Assembly (NCBI GenBank): GCA_020717845.1
Contig: DYDG01000006.1
Coordinates: 1-46,842, forward strand
Length of the DNA: 46,842 bases
Source of the DNA: Marinifilum sp.
Lineage (GTDB): Bacteria; UBA9089; CG2-30-40-21
Reading direction: 5' to 3'
Shown: in pieces, positions 1 to 7,485 of the stretch
How positions within the stretch are numbered: position 1 is the stretch's first letter
Layout of the letters: every line of letters begins with the position of its first letter
Made by a program: the position numbers and the translations under genes
The notes under the pieces: model-generated
Seen by the model: only the letters and a program-made list of their open reading frames with translations
Database searches by the model: none
Told to the model about the DNA's origin: nothing

Positions 1-90
1 TATTGCAATCTCTTGTTTTGTTGGATATTTTTCATCTTTTTTCAGGTTTTGGAGGACGATCTTTGAACACAAAGATTCTTTTCTTAGTGA

Positions 91-123
91 ACTCTGTGTA
101 TCCTTTGTGTACTCTGTGGTTAA
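91..123. repeat. short dispersed-type repeat
   Basis: The stretch contains ACTCTGTGTATC, TTTGTGT and ACTCTGTGGTTAAA, a pair of imperfect direct copies of an ACTCTGTG unit. Text of this kind recurs in intergenic DNA of many uncultivated bacteria (general knowledge). Nothing coding is visible in bases 1-165. Confidence 0.35.
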
Positions 124-165
124 ATCCAATTTGATTTGCTTGCTAAATATGGTCAAAGTAAAAAC

Positions 166-240
166 TGGCTCCTCGGGTAGGACTCGAACCTACAACATTT
201 CGGTTAACAGCCGAACGCTCTACCATTGAGCTACCGAGGA
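166..240 (-). tRNA. tRNA-Asn (anticodon GTT), CCA encoded
   Basis: Read on the minus strand, the acceptor stem TCCTCGG pairs with CCGAGGA. A D-arm with GGTAGAGC, an anticodon loop CTGTTAA (anticodon GTT) and a T-arm with GGTTCGAGTCC follow. The discriminator is G and the 3' CCA is encoded. The gene is the only product visible downstream of the consensus minus-strand promoter at 267-295. Confidence 0.97.
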
Positions 241-266
241 ATATTGGTTGGGAATTATAGCTGATT

Positions 267-295
267 ATTATAAACGAAAATTATGGTTTTGTCAA
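267..295 (-). promoter_or_regulatory. consensus sigma70 promoter of tRNA-Asn
   Basis: On the minus strand TTGACA (290-295) is separated by exactly 17 bp from TATAAT (267-272), a perfect match to the sigma70 consensus. The expected start lies about 20 nt upstream of the mature tRNA. It is divergent from the promoter at 326-354. Confidence 0.85.
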
Positions 296-325
296 GCAAA
301 AAATATACATTTTTTGAAATTTTAC

Positions 326-354
326 TTGACTTTTAGGATAAATTTTGTTAATAT
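326..354 (+). promoter_or_regulatory. sigma70-like promoter of the TPR/TonB cluster
   Basis: TTGACT (326-331), a 17 bp spacer and TAATAT (349-354). A GGGAGG ribosome binding site at 369-374 and ATG at 381 follow. The same -10 variant occurs at 12668-12673. Confidence 0.7.
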
Positions 355-380
355 AGATATATTATTATGGGAGGATTAAA

Positions 381-2942
381 ATGTGTTTCAAAAAAATACA
401 ATGGTTAAGTATTGCCTGTATTGGACATTTTTTGTTTGCTTTGCCTGCATACCCTGCCAATCCTCAAGTAGAAAAAGGTTTTACTGAGGCAGAGTCTCTC
501 TATCAAACAGGGATTTATGCCTTAGCTATCCCCAAACTTCAGGATTTTATCCAAAAACACCCGGAAAGCCCATTGTGCTCCAAGGCTAAGCTGATATTAG
601 GCGAGTGCTTTTATCAACAAAAGGAATACGATGCTGCCTTATTGGAATATAATTTCCTTGTTCAAACCCAGGTTTCTATAGATATTGTTCCCAGGGCATT
701 ATATCGCATGGCTGAGATATACCTTTCTCAGAGAAGGGATGAGGATGCGATAGCTGCCTATCGCCAGATTATAAAGAATTATCCAAAGCTTCCCCTGTCT
801 GAGGATGTCCTTTGTAAGATTGGGGAATATTACTTTAAACAGGGAAAATATAATGAGTGCGAGGATGCCTTTAAGCAGATGTTGAGGATGTTTCCCAATA
901 GCTCCAACATATCTACAGCTTATTACTATCAGGGGATAAGTGCCTACCATAAAAAAGAATACGAAAAAGCAGCCATCTCTTTCAGGGATGTTGTTGATCC
1001 AACATTAAAACCCATTGCCAATTATTATGAGGGTGATTCATGGTACAGGCAAAAGGAATACGATAAGGCAATAGCTGTTAGCTCAAGCTTTATTACTGAT
1101 TATCCAACACATGAACGGAAACCAAATGCCCTTTTTATCGTGGGCTCATCCTTTTATAATATGGAAAATTATAAAGAGGCAAAGAATGCCTTTGCTATGC
1201 TGGAAAAGGATTATCCTGCCTATTCTAACATAGATTATGTCAGATACTGGCTGGCAGAGTCATGCTATAAACTGGAAGAATATGAAAATTCCCAGAAAGC
1301 GTATAAGGTATTGTCGCAGAACTGTCAGACAGCAAGCCTTATTCCTTATGTCTATTATGGGTTGGGTTTTTCTTGTGTAAAAACCGGGGCACTGGAAGAG
1401 GCAGCTGCTGCCTTTGAAAGGGTGGTAAGCAGCAGTGCTAAAGGGAAATTGGGTGTTGATGCCCTGCTGCAGATGGGAAGATCGTATAGAAGCCTCCAAC
1501 GGCTTGAAAAGGCAATAGATGCCTTTAAGAAGCTGCTGGAAGAATATCCTGATGACGCAATGATCCCTCAGGTAAAATATGAATTGTTTGAATGCTATGT
1601 AAGTATGGATAATTTAACCGTAGCACAGGTGGTCTGTGACCAGATGATGGAGTCTTATCCAAAGGATAATCTTACCTGCTTTACCCTGTATAAGCTGTCT
1701 AATGTGTTTTTTTCTAAAGAGCAGTATTCGTATGCAGCAAATTGTTATATCCGTGTGCTGGAAAGGTATCCTGAAAATGAAGTGGCAGAGGATGCCTGTT
1801 ACCAGTTGGGACTGTGTCACTTTAAGCTGGGTAATTATGAACTTGCCAGGGATTGTTTCAAAAAGCTTCAGCAGCAGTATCCCAGCAGCTCTATGGCTGA
1901 ATTAGCCCAGTATGCTATTGCCTGGACATACTCTGAAGAGGGAAGGTTCAAGGAGGCTATTGCTGAATACGGAAAGCTTCCTCCAAGCGGAGAATTAAAT
2001 GCTGAGGCAGCCTATCGTATTGGCAATTGCTGGTTTAACCTTAAGGGTTATCATAATGCGATTGAGTCATATAAAAAGGTTATTGATTCTTATAAAGAAA
2101 GCAAGCTCTATGATGCGTCCCTGTATCAATTAGCCCAATGCTATTACAAACAGGAAAATTATCAGGAGGCTAAAGTATATTTTGAAAGGCTGTTAACAGA
2201 GTGTTCAAGCAGTAAGTATGCCCCAGAGGCTATCTATTGGATAGGATGGGGTTATTTTAATCAGGAAAAATATGATGATGCTATTATCTGGTATCGAAGG
2301 CTTATTGAACGCTTTCCAAAGAATGAGTTTATGGATGATGCCTGCGGACGGATTGCTGCCTGCTATTATAATCAAAAAAAGTATACTGAGGCTGTCTCAG
2401 AATATCAGCGGTTGCTTGCCAAAGAGGATATAAATGATGCTATCAAGATGGATGCCCTTTATCAGATACCAAATTGTTTGTATCAGCAGGGTAAATTAAA
2501 TGAGGCTATAGAAGGCTATCGTAATTTCATCAAGAGTCATCCGAGAGAAAAAAAACTTTGCGGCGAAATCCAGTATAAGATTGCCAGGATATATTATGAA
2601 AGGGATGCTGTGACTCATGCAATAGAGGAATATAATCGTCTGATAGATGAATATCCTGCGGCAGATAATATCCCGGATGCCCTTTATTGGATGGGGAAAT
2701 GCTTTGTTAAAGAAAAGGATTATTCTTCGGCTGTGGTTACATTCCGTGCCCTGGTTACTCAGTTTTCTGAGTCATCATGGGCAGCTGAGGCTCAGTTTCG
2801 AATAGGGGTATCACTTTATAATGACAAGCAGTATCATGAGGCATATCAGGAGTTTCAGAAGCTTATTGACAGCTATCAGGATAGGAAAGATCTTGTCAAT
2901 GATAGCATGGATTATGTGAAGAAGTGCAAAGGGAAGAAGTAG
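381..2942 (+). CDS. secreted multi-TPR repeat protein
   Basis: An 853-aa protein with an N-terminal signal peptide (hydrophobic stretch at residues 8-24, likely cleavage after AYPA). The rest is a continuous array of roughly 34-residue helical repeats with the TPR pattern, for example Y-A-x-G-x-YY, Y-x-A-I-x-x-Y and a terminal FP/YP. Many repeats resemble the YbgF/BamD-type periplasmic TPR family. No catalytic domain is visible, so a scaffold or adaptor role in the periplasm or at the outer membrane is the inference. The start is supported by GGGAGG seven bases upstream and by the promoter at 326-354. It is the first gene of a plus-strand run followed by a TonB-receptor-like barrel, ExbB, ExbD and TonB, which suggests it works with an energised outer-membrane process. 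It lacks a lipobox cysteine at the cleavage site, so it is probably soluble in the periplasm. Confidence 0.88.
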   Translation: MCFKKIQWLSIACIGHFLFALPAYPANPQVEKGFTEAESLYQTGIYALAIPKLQDFIQKHPESPLCSKAKLILGECFYQQKEYDAALLEYNFLVQTQVSIDIVPRALYRMAEIYLSQRRDEDAIAAYRQIIKNYPKLPLSEDVLCKIGEYYFKQGKYNECEDAFKQMLRMFPNSSNISTAYYYQGISAYHKKEYEKAAISFRDVVDPTLKPIANYYEGDSWYRQKEYDKAIAVSSSFITDYPTHERKPNALFIVGSSFYNMENYKEAKNAFAMLEKDYPAYSNIDYVRYWLAESCYKLEEYENSQKAYKVLSQNCQTASLIPYVYYGLGFSCVKTGALEEAAAAFERVVSSSAKGKLGVDALLQMGRSYRSLQRLEKAIDAFKKLLEEYPDDAMIPQVKYELFECYVSMDNLTVAQVVCDQMMESYPKDNLTCFTLYKLSNVFFSKEQYSYAANCYIRVLERYPENEVAEDACYQLGLCHFKLGNYELARDCFKKLQQQYPSSSMAELAQYAIAWTYSEEGRFKEAIAEYGKLPPSGELNAEAAYRIGNCWFNLKGYHNAIESYKKVIDSYKESKLYDASLYQLAQCYYKQENYQEAKVYFERLLTECSSSKYAPEAIYWIGWGYFNQEKYDDAIIWYRRLIERFPKNEFMDDACGRIAACYYNQKKYTEAVSEYQRLLAKEDINDAIKMDALYQIPNCLYQQGKLNEAIEGYRNFIKSHPREKKLCGEIQYKIARIYYERDAVTHAIEEYNRLIDEYPAADNIPDALYWMGKCFVKEKDYSSAVVTFRALVTQFSESSWAAEAQFRIGVSLYNDKQYHEAYQEFQKLIDSYQDRKDLVNDSMDYVKKCKGKK

Positions 2943-2944
2943 CG

Positions 2945-2965
2945 AACGGTCGTGACCGTTTTATT
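2945..2965 (+). terminator. short hairpin followed by T-rich tract
   Basis: AACGGTC-GT-GACCGTT forms a perfect 7 bp inverted repeat followed by TTATT. It lies between the TPR gene and the receptor gene, so at most it is a weak attenuator inside the operon; it may simply be a dispersed palindrome. Confidence 0.3.
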
Positions 2966-2985
2966 AAAAACTATGGGGGGGAGAA

Positions 2986-4749
2986 ATGAAAAGATATCAG
3001 GTAATATTTGCGATTATTTTTTTAGCTTTTTCAGCTGTTAATGTCCTGGCTCAAAACCAATCAGAAACGCAAGTTGGAACATCAACGCCAAACACAGAAA
3101 AGAGCCTTGGGGCATCAGATGAGGTCTTACCGCCTTCACCTGCTCCGACACCGCCTGCCTCTCAAAATACTAAAAAATCATTGCCCAAGATAGAAAAGCA
3201 GGATATTGTTATTACTGGTGAAGACAGGTCAAAGATTGGGCATGAAGAGCAGAGGGTTGCTATTGAAAAACAGCCTGGAAGCGTGAATGTCCCGGCTGTT
3301 GGTGTGTTGAAAACAGAAACACCAGAGGTATTGTCTGTGCCAAGGGTTATAGAAAATCAGGCAATAAAACCATCCAGTAAGTCTCTTGCTGCCTCTCAAA
3401 CACCACGTTATTCATTTTCTGTTAATTATGGAAGCAAGGAATTCTTAGCCTATGATTTTTCTCATTCCCGTGAGTTGCAAAGGAATGGGAAAGATAGCCA
3501 GAGGTTTTCCTATTGCTTTGGTGTGCAACGGGAAAAGTCCGATGGATTTCATCAGGGCACTGTTTCTTCACCGTTTGGATGTTTTAGCACCGATGGATTG
3601 AATGGGGAGGGTGTTATTTATTTTAAGGATTATTCTGTGCGGACAGGCATGTCTTATTTTAGCCGTGTTACTACCCTTCCTTATAGCGGAACACAGACAA
3701 ATAAACTGGAAAAGAGTGGATTTGCTGATTATGATATAAAGATACCAGGTGGTTCAGCCCTAACCCTGGGTATTAATTGTAATAAGTGCACCTTGTTTAA
3801 GGCTGATGCTAATAATGTTTCTGGTTATTTGAAGTTTACTACCCCATTTACGGCAAATACCCCGCCTATTGCCCTTGGCAGCATTATCTCTAACGAAAAG
3901 GTAACTCGTAAAGGGACATCAAGCTATGATCGCGGCTATTATTCTCTATATGCTGAATCAAGATATATCAAGGTCTCTAAGCTTAATCTTGATATTAAGG
4001 TGGCTCTTGATGGCTATAAGCATATGGAAACTACATCGCAGGTAGATTATCTTGTTGCAGCCTCATATCCATGGAAACCTGATACAGTCTTTCAAATGAA
4101 TCTGGAAAGAAAGCTATCTTTGCCAGATGTAAGCGAAAGTTATGTCCATGAGGATTATACCAGTATAAATTCTATGTTAAAACCGCAATCCAGCACAAAG
4201 ATACGCCTTAGCGGGAATTGGCGTATATCTCAGGATGTTTCCCTGGGTGCAACTATCTTTACTGAAAATATCTCTGATTATATCAGCTGGGGCACAGCCA
4301 CAGATAGTCTTTATGAGCCGATAAATATCGGTGATGTTAAATTATCAGGGATAGAGTTGAGGCTGCAGCATAACCTGACAAAAAAATTAGTTGAATCTAT
4401 CAGCCTCATCAATACAAGTCATACCTTAAAGAATCAATCAGGCAGTAATAAGGTTGTTCCTTATGTCCCGGATGCAAGGCTGGTGATTGGTCTGAAATAT
4501 GCAGATAGCAAGGAATTGTCTGTATCATTGAATGGTGAATATATAGGCGAGAGATATGCCTTGCCAGATGATAAGGATAAGAAACTAAAAAGCTGCTTTC
4601 TTGTCAATTTGGCAGCAAGTAAACGGGTTAATGATACCCTGTCATGCACCTTTGACTGGGAAAATTTGCTTAATGAGAACTATGAACTGCGAGATGGATA
4701 CTACGGCAGTCTGACTGTTGCTAAGGCAGGGTTGAAGTTGAGGTTTTAG
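2986..4749 (+). CDS. TonB-dependent receptor-like outer-membrane barrel lacking a plug
   Basis: A 587-aa protein with a signal peptide (residues 1-22, ending VLAQ). A Pro/Ser-rich linker follows, containing DIVITGEDRS near residue 72, which resembles the stretch that precedes the plug in TonB-dependent receptors. From about residue 140 the sequence is rich in alternating aromatic/polar beta strands. The C-terminus carries the receptor signature: a W-ENLLNENYELRDGYY stretch and a final strand ending in L-K-L-R-F. Typical receptors have 600-900 residues and a plug of about 120-150 residues; here the barrel seems to follow the linker directly. It is preceded by a GGGGGGGAGA ribosome binding site. 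Neighbours exbB, exbD and tonB fit an energised transporter. The substrate cannot be told; no siderophore, haem or cobalamin genes adjoin, and no riboswitch is visible. Confidence 0.8.
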   Translation: MKRYQVIFAIIFLAFSAVNVLAQNQSETQVGTSTPNTEKSLGASDEVLPPSPAPTPPASQNTKKSLPKIEKQDIVITGEDRSKIGHEEQRVAIEKQPGSVNVPAVGVLKTETPEVLSVPRVIENQAIKPSSKSLAASQTPRYSFSVNYGSKEFLAYDFSHSRELQRNGKDSQRFSYCFGVQREKSDGFHQGTVSSPFGCFSTDGLNGEGVIYFKDYSVRTGMSYFSRVTTLPYSGTQTNKLEKSGFADYDIKIPGGSALTLGINCNKCTLFKADANNVSGYLKFTTPFTANTPPIALGSIISNEKVTRKGTSSYDRGYYSLYAESRYIKVSKLNLDIKVALDGYKHMETTSQVDYLVAASYPWKPDTVFQMNLERKLSLPDVSESYVHEDYTSINSMLKPQSSTKIRLSGNWRISQDVSLGATIFTENISDYISWGTATDSLYEPINIGDVKLSGIELRLQHNLTKKLVESISLINTSHTLKNQSGSNKVVPYVPDARLVIGLKYADSKELSVSLNGEYIGERYALPDDKDKKLKSCFLVNLAASKRVNDTLSCTFDWENLLNENYELRDGYYGSLTVAKAGLKLRF

Positions 4750-4765
4750 GTAGAGGCAACCACAA

Positions 4766-4801
4766 GGAGGTAGCACCTCTGGCGGAGGTAGCACCTCTGG
4801 C
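4766..4801. repeat. 18 bp tandem duplication
   Basis: Two exact tandem copies of GGAGGTAGCACCTCTGGC. Each copy is itself near-palindromic (GAGGT-AGC-ACCTC). The CTCTGGC core is shared with the long hairpin at 12532-12574, suggesting one family of mobile palindromes. Confidence 0.7.
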
Positions 4802-4852
4802 AGGCTTGTCCCTACCTTTTTAATACCACTGAAGATTTCAGAGGAGGAAGAT

Positions 4853-5482
4853 ATGTTTCAAAGCTATAACTTATTGCAAATATTAATCCAGGGTGGAATA
4901 GCCATGATTCCGCTATTAATTTGTTCACTGTTGATTGTAGCAGTAATTATTGAAAGGTTCTTGGCTTATCGCCGCATAAAATTTGATGTAGAGGATACAC
5001 TATACAAGATTCAACATAGTGTGCTCAAGGGAAATATCTTAGAGGCAGTCAGCCTTTGTGAGGCAAAGACATCACCTATAGCCGTAATATTCAAGGCAGG
5101 GCTTTTAAAGTATGACCGTGATCGTGATGAGATATTAGAGGCAATGGAACGTGCCCGCATAGAAGAAAGCAGGAAGCTGAAACGATATGTCTGGCTATTG
5201 GGAACTATTGGGAGTTGTGCCCCATTTATCGGGTTGTTTGGTGCAATTATCGGCATCATGAGAGCCTTTCATAATATTGCTGCCACTGGCTCAGGCGGAA
5301 TGGCTGTTGTTGCCGGCGGAATAGCTGAGGCATTGGTGGCTACAGCCTATGGACTGGTTGTGGCCATTGTTGCGGTTGTTGGATATAATTGCTGCATGGT
5401 AAAGATTTCCAATACCACCGAGGATATGAAGGTTTATACCCTCAGACTGCTGGAGATATTGATGGACCATCGAGGAAAATAG
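4853..5482 (+). CDS. exbB: ExbB/TolQ-family proton channel protein
   Basis: A 209-aa MotA/TolQ/ExbB family inner-membrane protein that, with ExbD, uses the proton gradient to energise TonB. A first transmembrane helix lies at about residues 16-36 (MIPLLICSLLIVAVIIERF). A cytoplasmic region with the family's E-A-M-E-R-A-R-I-E-E stretch follows, then two helices at about 113-137 and 150-178. The glycine-rich GLFGAIIGIMRAF and GGIAEALVATAYGLVVAI segments are family hallmarks. The ribosome binding site GAGGAGG (4841-4847) sets the start. ExbB is favoured over TolQ because a tonB gene follows and no tolA, tolB or pal is present. Confidence 0.93.
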   Translation: MFQSYNLLQILIQGGIAMIPLLICSLLIVAVIIERFLAYRRIKFDVEDTLYKIQHSVLKGNILEAVSLCEAKTSPIAVIFKAGLLKYDRDRDEILEAMERARIEESRKLKRYVWLLGTIGSCAPFIGLFGAIIGIMRAFHNIAATGSGGMAVVAGGIAEALVATAYGLVVAIVAVVGYNCCMVKISNTTEDMKVYTLRLLEILMDHRGK

Positions 5483-5503
5483 GGATGGTGACTGGCTTAT
5501 GTG

Positions 5504-5534
5504 GCTGAAAAAAGCTGAAAAAAGCTGAAAAAAA
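5504..5534. repeat. 10 bp tandem repeat (three copies)
   Basis: GCTGAAAAAA is repeated three times, with the last copy one A longer. The array fills the exbB-exbD gap and ends about 15 nt before the exbD start, so copy-number change would alter the spacing but no reading frame. Confidence 0.75.
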
Positions 5535-5549
5535 GGGCGTTTATAAATA

Positions 5550-5984
5550 ATGAAAACTTTTGTTTCTGAAAATAGTGAACAAAATATAATCTGGGAGATA
5601 AATATTACCCCTTTTACAGATATGTTCTTAATCCTGTTGATTATATTTATGGTAACTACACCGTTTTTGATGCAGGAAGGGATAAAGGTTAATCTGCCTT
5701 CCTCTGGGGTAAGTCAGGCTCAGCCTGAAGGGGTAATCGTTACCCTGACAAAGGATAATAAGATATTTGTCGAGAATGAGGAGGTAACACTGGAAAGCCT
5801 TAGCAATGTCTTGATAAAAAAGGTTGGGGCATCTAATGAAAAACTGGTTGTTGTGCGGGGAGACAAGGATGTCTTTCTGGGTATTGCTGTAAATATTATG
5901 GATGTGGCAAAGCTCGCAGGGGCAACAAAGATAGCTATTGCTACAGTAGTGACAGAAGAGGAGGAGACGGCTGCGGTTGAATGA
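5550..5984 (+). CDS. exbD: ExbD/TolR-family protein
   Basis: A 144-aa biopolymer-transport protein that partners ExbB in the proton-driven TonB motor. It has a short cytoplasmic N-terminus and one transmembrane helix at about residues 24-42. That helix begins with the family motif ITPFTDMFLILLIIFMVTTP; Asp24 in it corresponds to the conserved protonatable aspartate. A periplasmic domain of about 95 residues contains the typical strand VIVTLTKDNKIFVENEEV. The ribosome binding site is weak (AAAGGG), which may mean translation partly coupled to exbB. Confidence 0.92.
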   Translation: MKTFVSENSEQNIIWEINITPFTDMFLILLIIFMVTTPFLMQEGIKVNLPSSGVSQAQPEGVIVTLTKDNKIFVENEEVTLESLSNVLIKKVGASNEKLVVVRGDKDVFLGIAVNIMDVAKLAGATKIAIATVVTEEEETAAVE

Positions 5985-6020
5985 CTGTCCAATGCTATTG
6001 GATCGGATGAAAGGGAAGAT

Positions 6021-6306
6021 ATGCAAAATATATATACTGCTGTGACAAAACAAGATGAAGATTGGTGGATAGGATGGATTGAAGAGGTGCATAGGGGTAA
6101 ATTGCCAGGAGCGGACGAAAGAAGACCTGCTGGGAAGCTTGAGGGTAACCTTAAAGGAAGCACTTGAGTTCAATCGTGTGGCTATATTGAAAAATGGAGG
6201 GGGAGAAAATGAACGAGGAGATTATGAATCAAATGGAGGCTATTGGTCAGGATGTTACTCGAAAGATAGAGGAGTTAAGACAAATGGTCAATATGAAGTT
6301 AAATGA
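6021..6306 (+). pseudogene. frameshifted HicB-like antitoxin
   Basis: An ATG at 6021 opens a frame reading MQNIYTAVTKQDEDWWIGWI then EEVH. The homology then continues one frame over as GVNCQERTKEDLLGSLR and VTLKEALEFNR. Together these reproduce the N-terminal fold of small HicB/DUF1902-type antitoxins (Y-T-A-V, W-x-G-W-I-E-E-V-P-G-V-N-C-Q, L-x-x-L-x-x-T-L-K-E-A-L). A one-base shift lies at about 6085-6095. No HicA-like toxin is found next to it. The last third of the downstream frame, after about 6190, does not resemble the family. Confidence 0.65.
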
Positions 6307-6364
6307 GGCATGTGTAAGCCAGATGCCTTACGAGTATGATCTGGAAGCAAAAAAGGCTGCGTAA
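6209..6364 (+). CDS. small hypothetical protein (51 aa)
   Basis: A 51-codon frame beginning MNEEIMNQMEAIGQDV and ending YDLEAKKAA, preceded by a strong GGAGGGGGAG ribosome binding site. Composition suggests a charged, mostly helical peptide. It overlaps the decayed 3' part of the hicB-like pseudogene in another frame. It could be a short remnant of a toxin-antitoxin partner or chance; I do not recognise the family. Confidence 0.35.
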   Translation: MNEEIMNQMEAIGQDVTRKIEELRQMVNMKLNEACVSQMPYEYDLEAKKAA

Positions 6365-6426
6365 ACGTTTAGGCGTTAGCGGGAAATAAACCGTTATAGA
6401 AAGTGTTTGGCAATAAGTGAGTTAGT

Positions 6427-6476
6427 CCCCCTTAAAAAAGGGGGTTAGGGGGTTGTTACTCCCCTCTTGAGAGGGG
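6427..6476. repeat. dispersed palindromic repeat, two hairpins
   Basis: CCCCCTTAAAAAAGGGGG is followed by TTAGGGGGTTGTT and then CCCCTC-TTGA-GAGGGG. A diverged copy of the first half is at 14749-14780, and a relative at 12387-12418. It lies in the gap before tonB, which otherwise holds nothing I recognise. Confidence 0.65.
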
Positions 6477-6538
6477 AAAGGTGTATAGTCTTTGCTAACT
6501 GCTTTGATACCTGAACGCTTTTTTAGGGAGAGCAGATT

Positions 6539-7357
6539 GTGATGGAATCAAGGGCACTCAATCGACCATTAGTGGTTTCAATAACTATCCATATAGCTAT
6601 AGCCATGATTTTCTGGTTTATTGTCATCAAACCACCAAGTCAGATTCAAAGATTGATCGAGGTTAGCTTGATAGAACTCCCTGTCTTAATTGTGCCGGAG
6701 CCGACACCTGAGGTTGAACCAATAAAGCCAAAAATGGTTCGTGTGAGGAAGGAGATGAAGAATATTCCTCCCATAAAGCCGCAGGTTAGACAGGTTAGAC
6801 AGAATTATCCAGAACAATTACAGGGAAATGTTATCCCCAAACCCAGGCAAATAGTAGAACAGCCAATAAGGGTAGAGAAACCTTCTCCTCTTCCTGTTGA
6901 ACCGACAACGAACAGGGTTGTTGTTGAGGAAAAACATGCTGTATCCCTTCCAGTTGCCCGTTCTACAGAGCTGCAAAAACCAAAAGAAGATGCAACGGCA
7001 AGGATTCCAGCAGCTGTGGCGATTGCACCGTCACCGCCATCACCTCATTTTGTAAAGGGTGCTTCTATCCAGATTGAAGGGCTGGGAAATCGAAAGGTAA
7101 AGCATCGGCCTATGTTTATGGTGCCCAAATCTGTTGAAGAAAAAGGGGTGAACTTGAGTGGGGCATTGAAATTCTGGGTATCACCAGATGGATCTGTAGA
7201 CAGGGTGGAAGTAATTAAAACATGCGGCTCATCTGAAGCAGATAGTAATGCCCGTGATACTGTGTATAGATGGAGATTTGAGGAATTATCAGAAGAACAA
7301 GAAGAAGGGAGAGGAGCTGATTGGGGAATCGTTAAATTCAGAATACAATTGCAGTAA
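6539..7357 (+). CDS. tonB: TonB family protein
   Basis: A 272-aa energy transducer linking ExbBD to outer-membrane receptors. It has one N-terminal transmembrane helix (about residues 12-32) and a long Pro/Lys/Glu-rich periplasmic linker (about 45-175, with repeated PxP and KP elements). A C-terminal TonB domain of about 80 residues contains LKFWVSPDGSVDRVEVIKT and a terminal VKFRIQLQ strand. The start is GTG at 6539 or ATG at 6542; GGGAG at 6526-6530 fits either. The gene closes the plus-strand run that begins with the TPR gene. It is separated from exbD by about 550 bp holding the hicB pseudogene and repeats, which look like later insertions. Confidence 0.9.
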   Translation: MMESRALNRPLVVSITIHIAIAMIFWFIVIKPPSQIQRLIEVSLIELPVLIVPEPTPEVEPIKPKMVRVRKEMKNIPPIKPQVRQVRQNYPEQLQGNVIPKPRQIVEQPIRVEKPSPLPVEPTTNRVVVEEKHAVSLPVARSTELQKPKEDATARIPAAVAIAPSPPSPHFVKGASIQIEGLGNRKVKHRPMFMVPKSVEEKGVNLSGALKFWVSPDGSVDRVEVIKTCGSSEADSNARDTVYRWRFEELSEEQEEGRGADWGIVKFRIQLQ

Positions 7358-7416
7358 TCGATAGTCCTATCTGTTTTATCCGCTAAATTCTCTTGCAATC
7401 ACGATACATAATTTTG

Positions 7417-7445
7417 TTGACAAAACAAGATTGTTTTGTTATAAT
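7417..7445 (+). promoter_or_regulatory. perfect sigma70 promoter of the penicillin-binding protein gene
   Basis: TTGACA (7417-7422), a 17 bp spacer and TATAAT (7440-7445). The ribosome binding site AGGGGGGAA and an ATG follow within 45 bp. The spacer is almost entirely a palindrome, annotated separately as a candidate operator. Confidence 0.85.
7420..7439. promoter_or_regulatory. candidate operator: perfect palindrome between -35 and -10
   Basis: ACAAAACAA-GA-TTGTTTTGT is a perfect inverted repeat (9 bp arms, 2 bp centre) filling the spacer of the promoter at 7417-7445. Two further outer base pairs match after one mismatch. Its place is where a dimeric repressor would block RNA polymerase. 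No regulator gene adjoins, so the cognate protein is unknown. Confidence 0.55.
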
Positions 7446-7485
7446 TAAAAAATATTATTCCATTAAATAAAGGGGGGAATTTTTG

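Noticed and set aside
2986-4749. Vitamin B12 or siderophore transporter identity for the receptor
   Set aside because: No cobalamin riboswitch, Fur-like box or biosynthesis gene adjoins, and the plug domain needed for such a call is not visible.
5628-6173. 181-codon antisense frame over exbD
   Set aside because: It is a shadow of the exbD frame plus the hicB remnant; the sense strand shows clear ExbD motifs.
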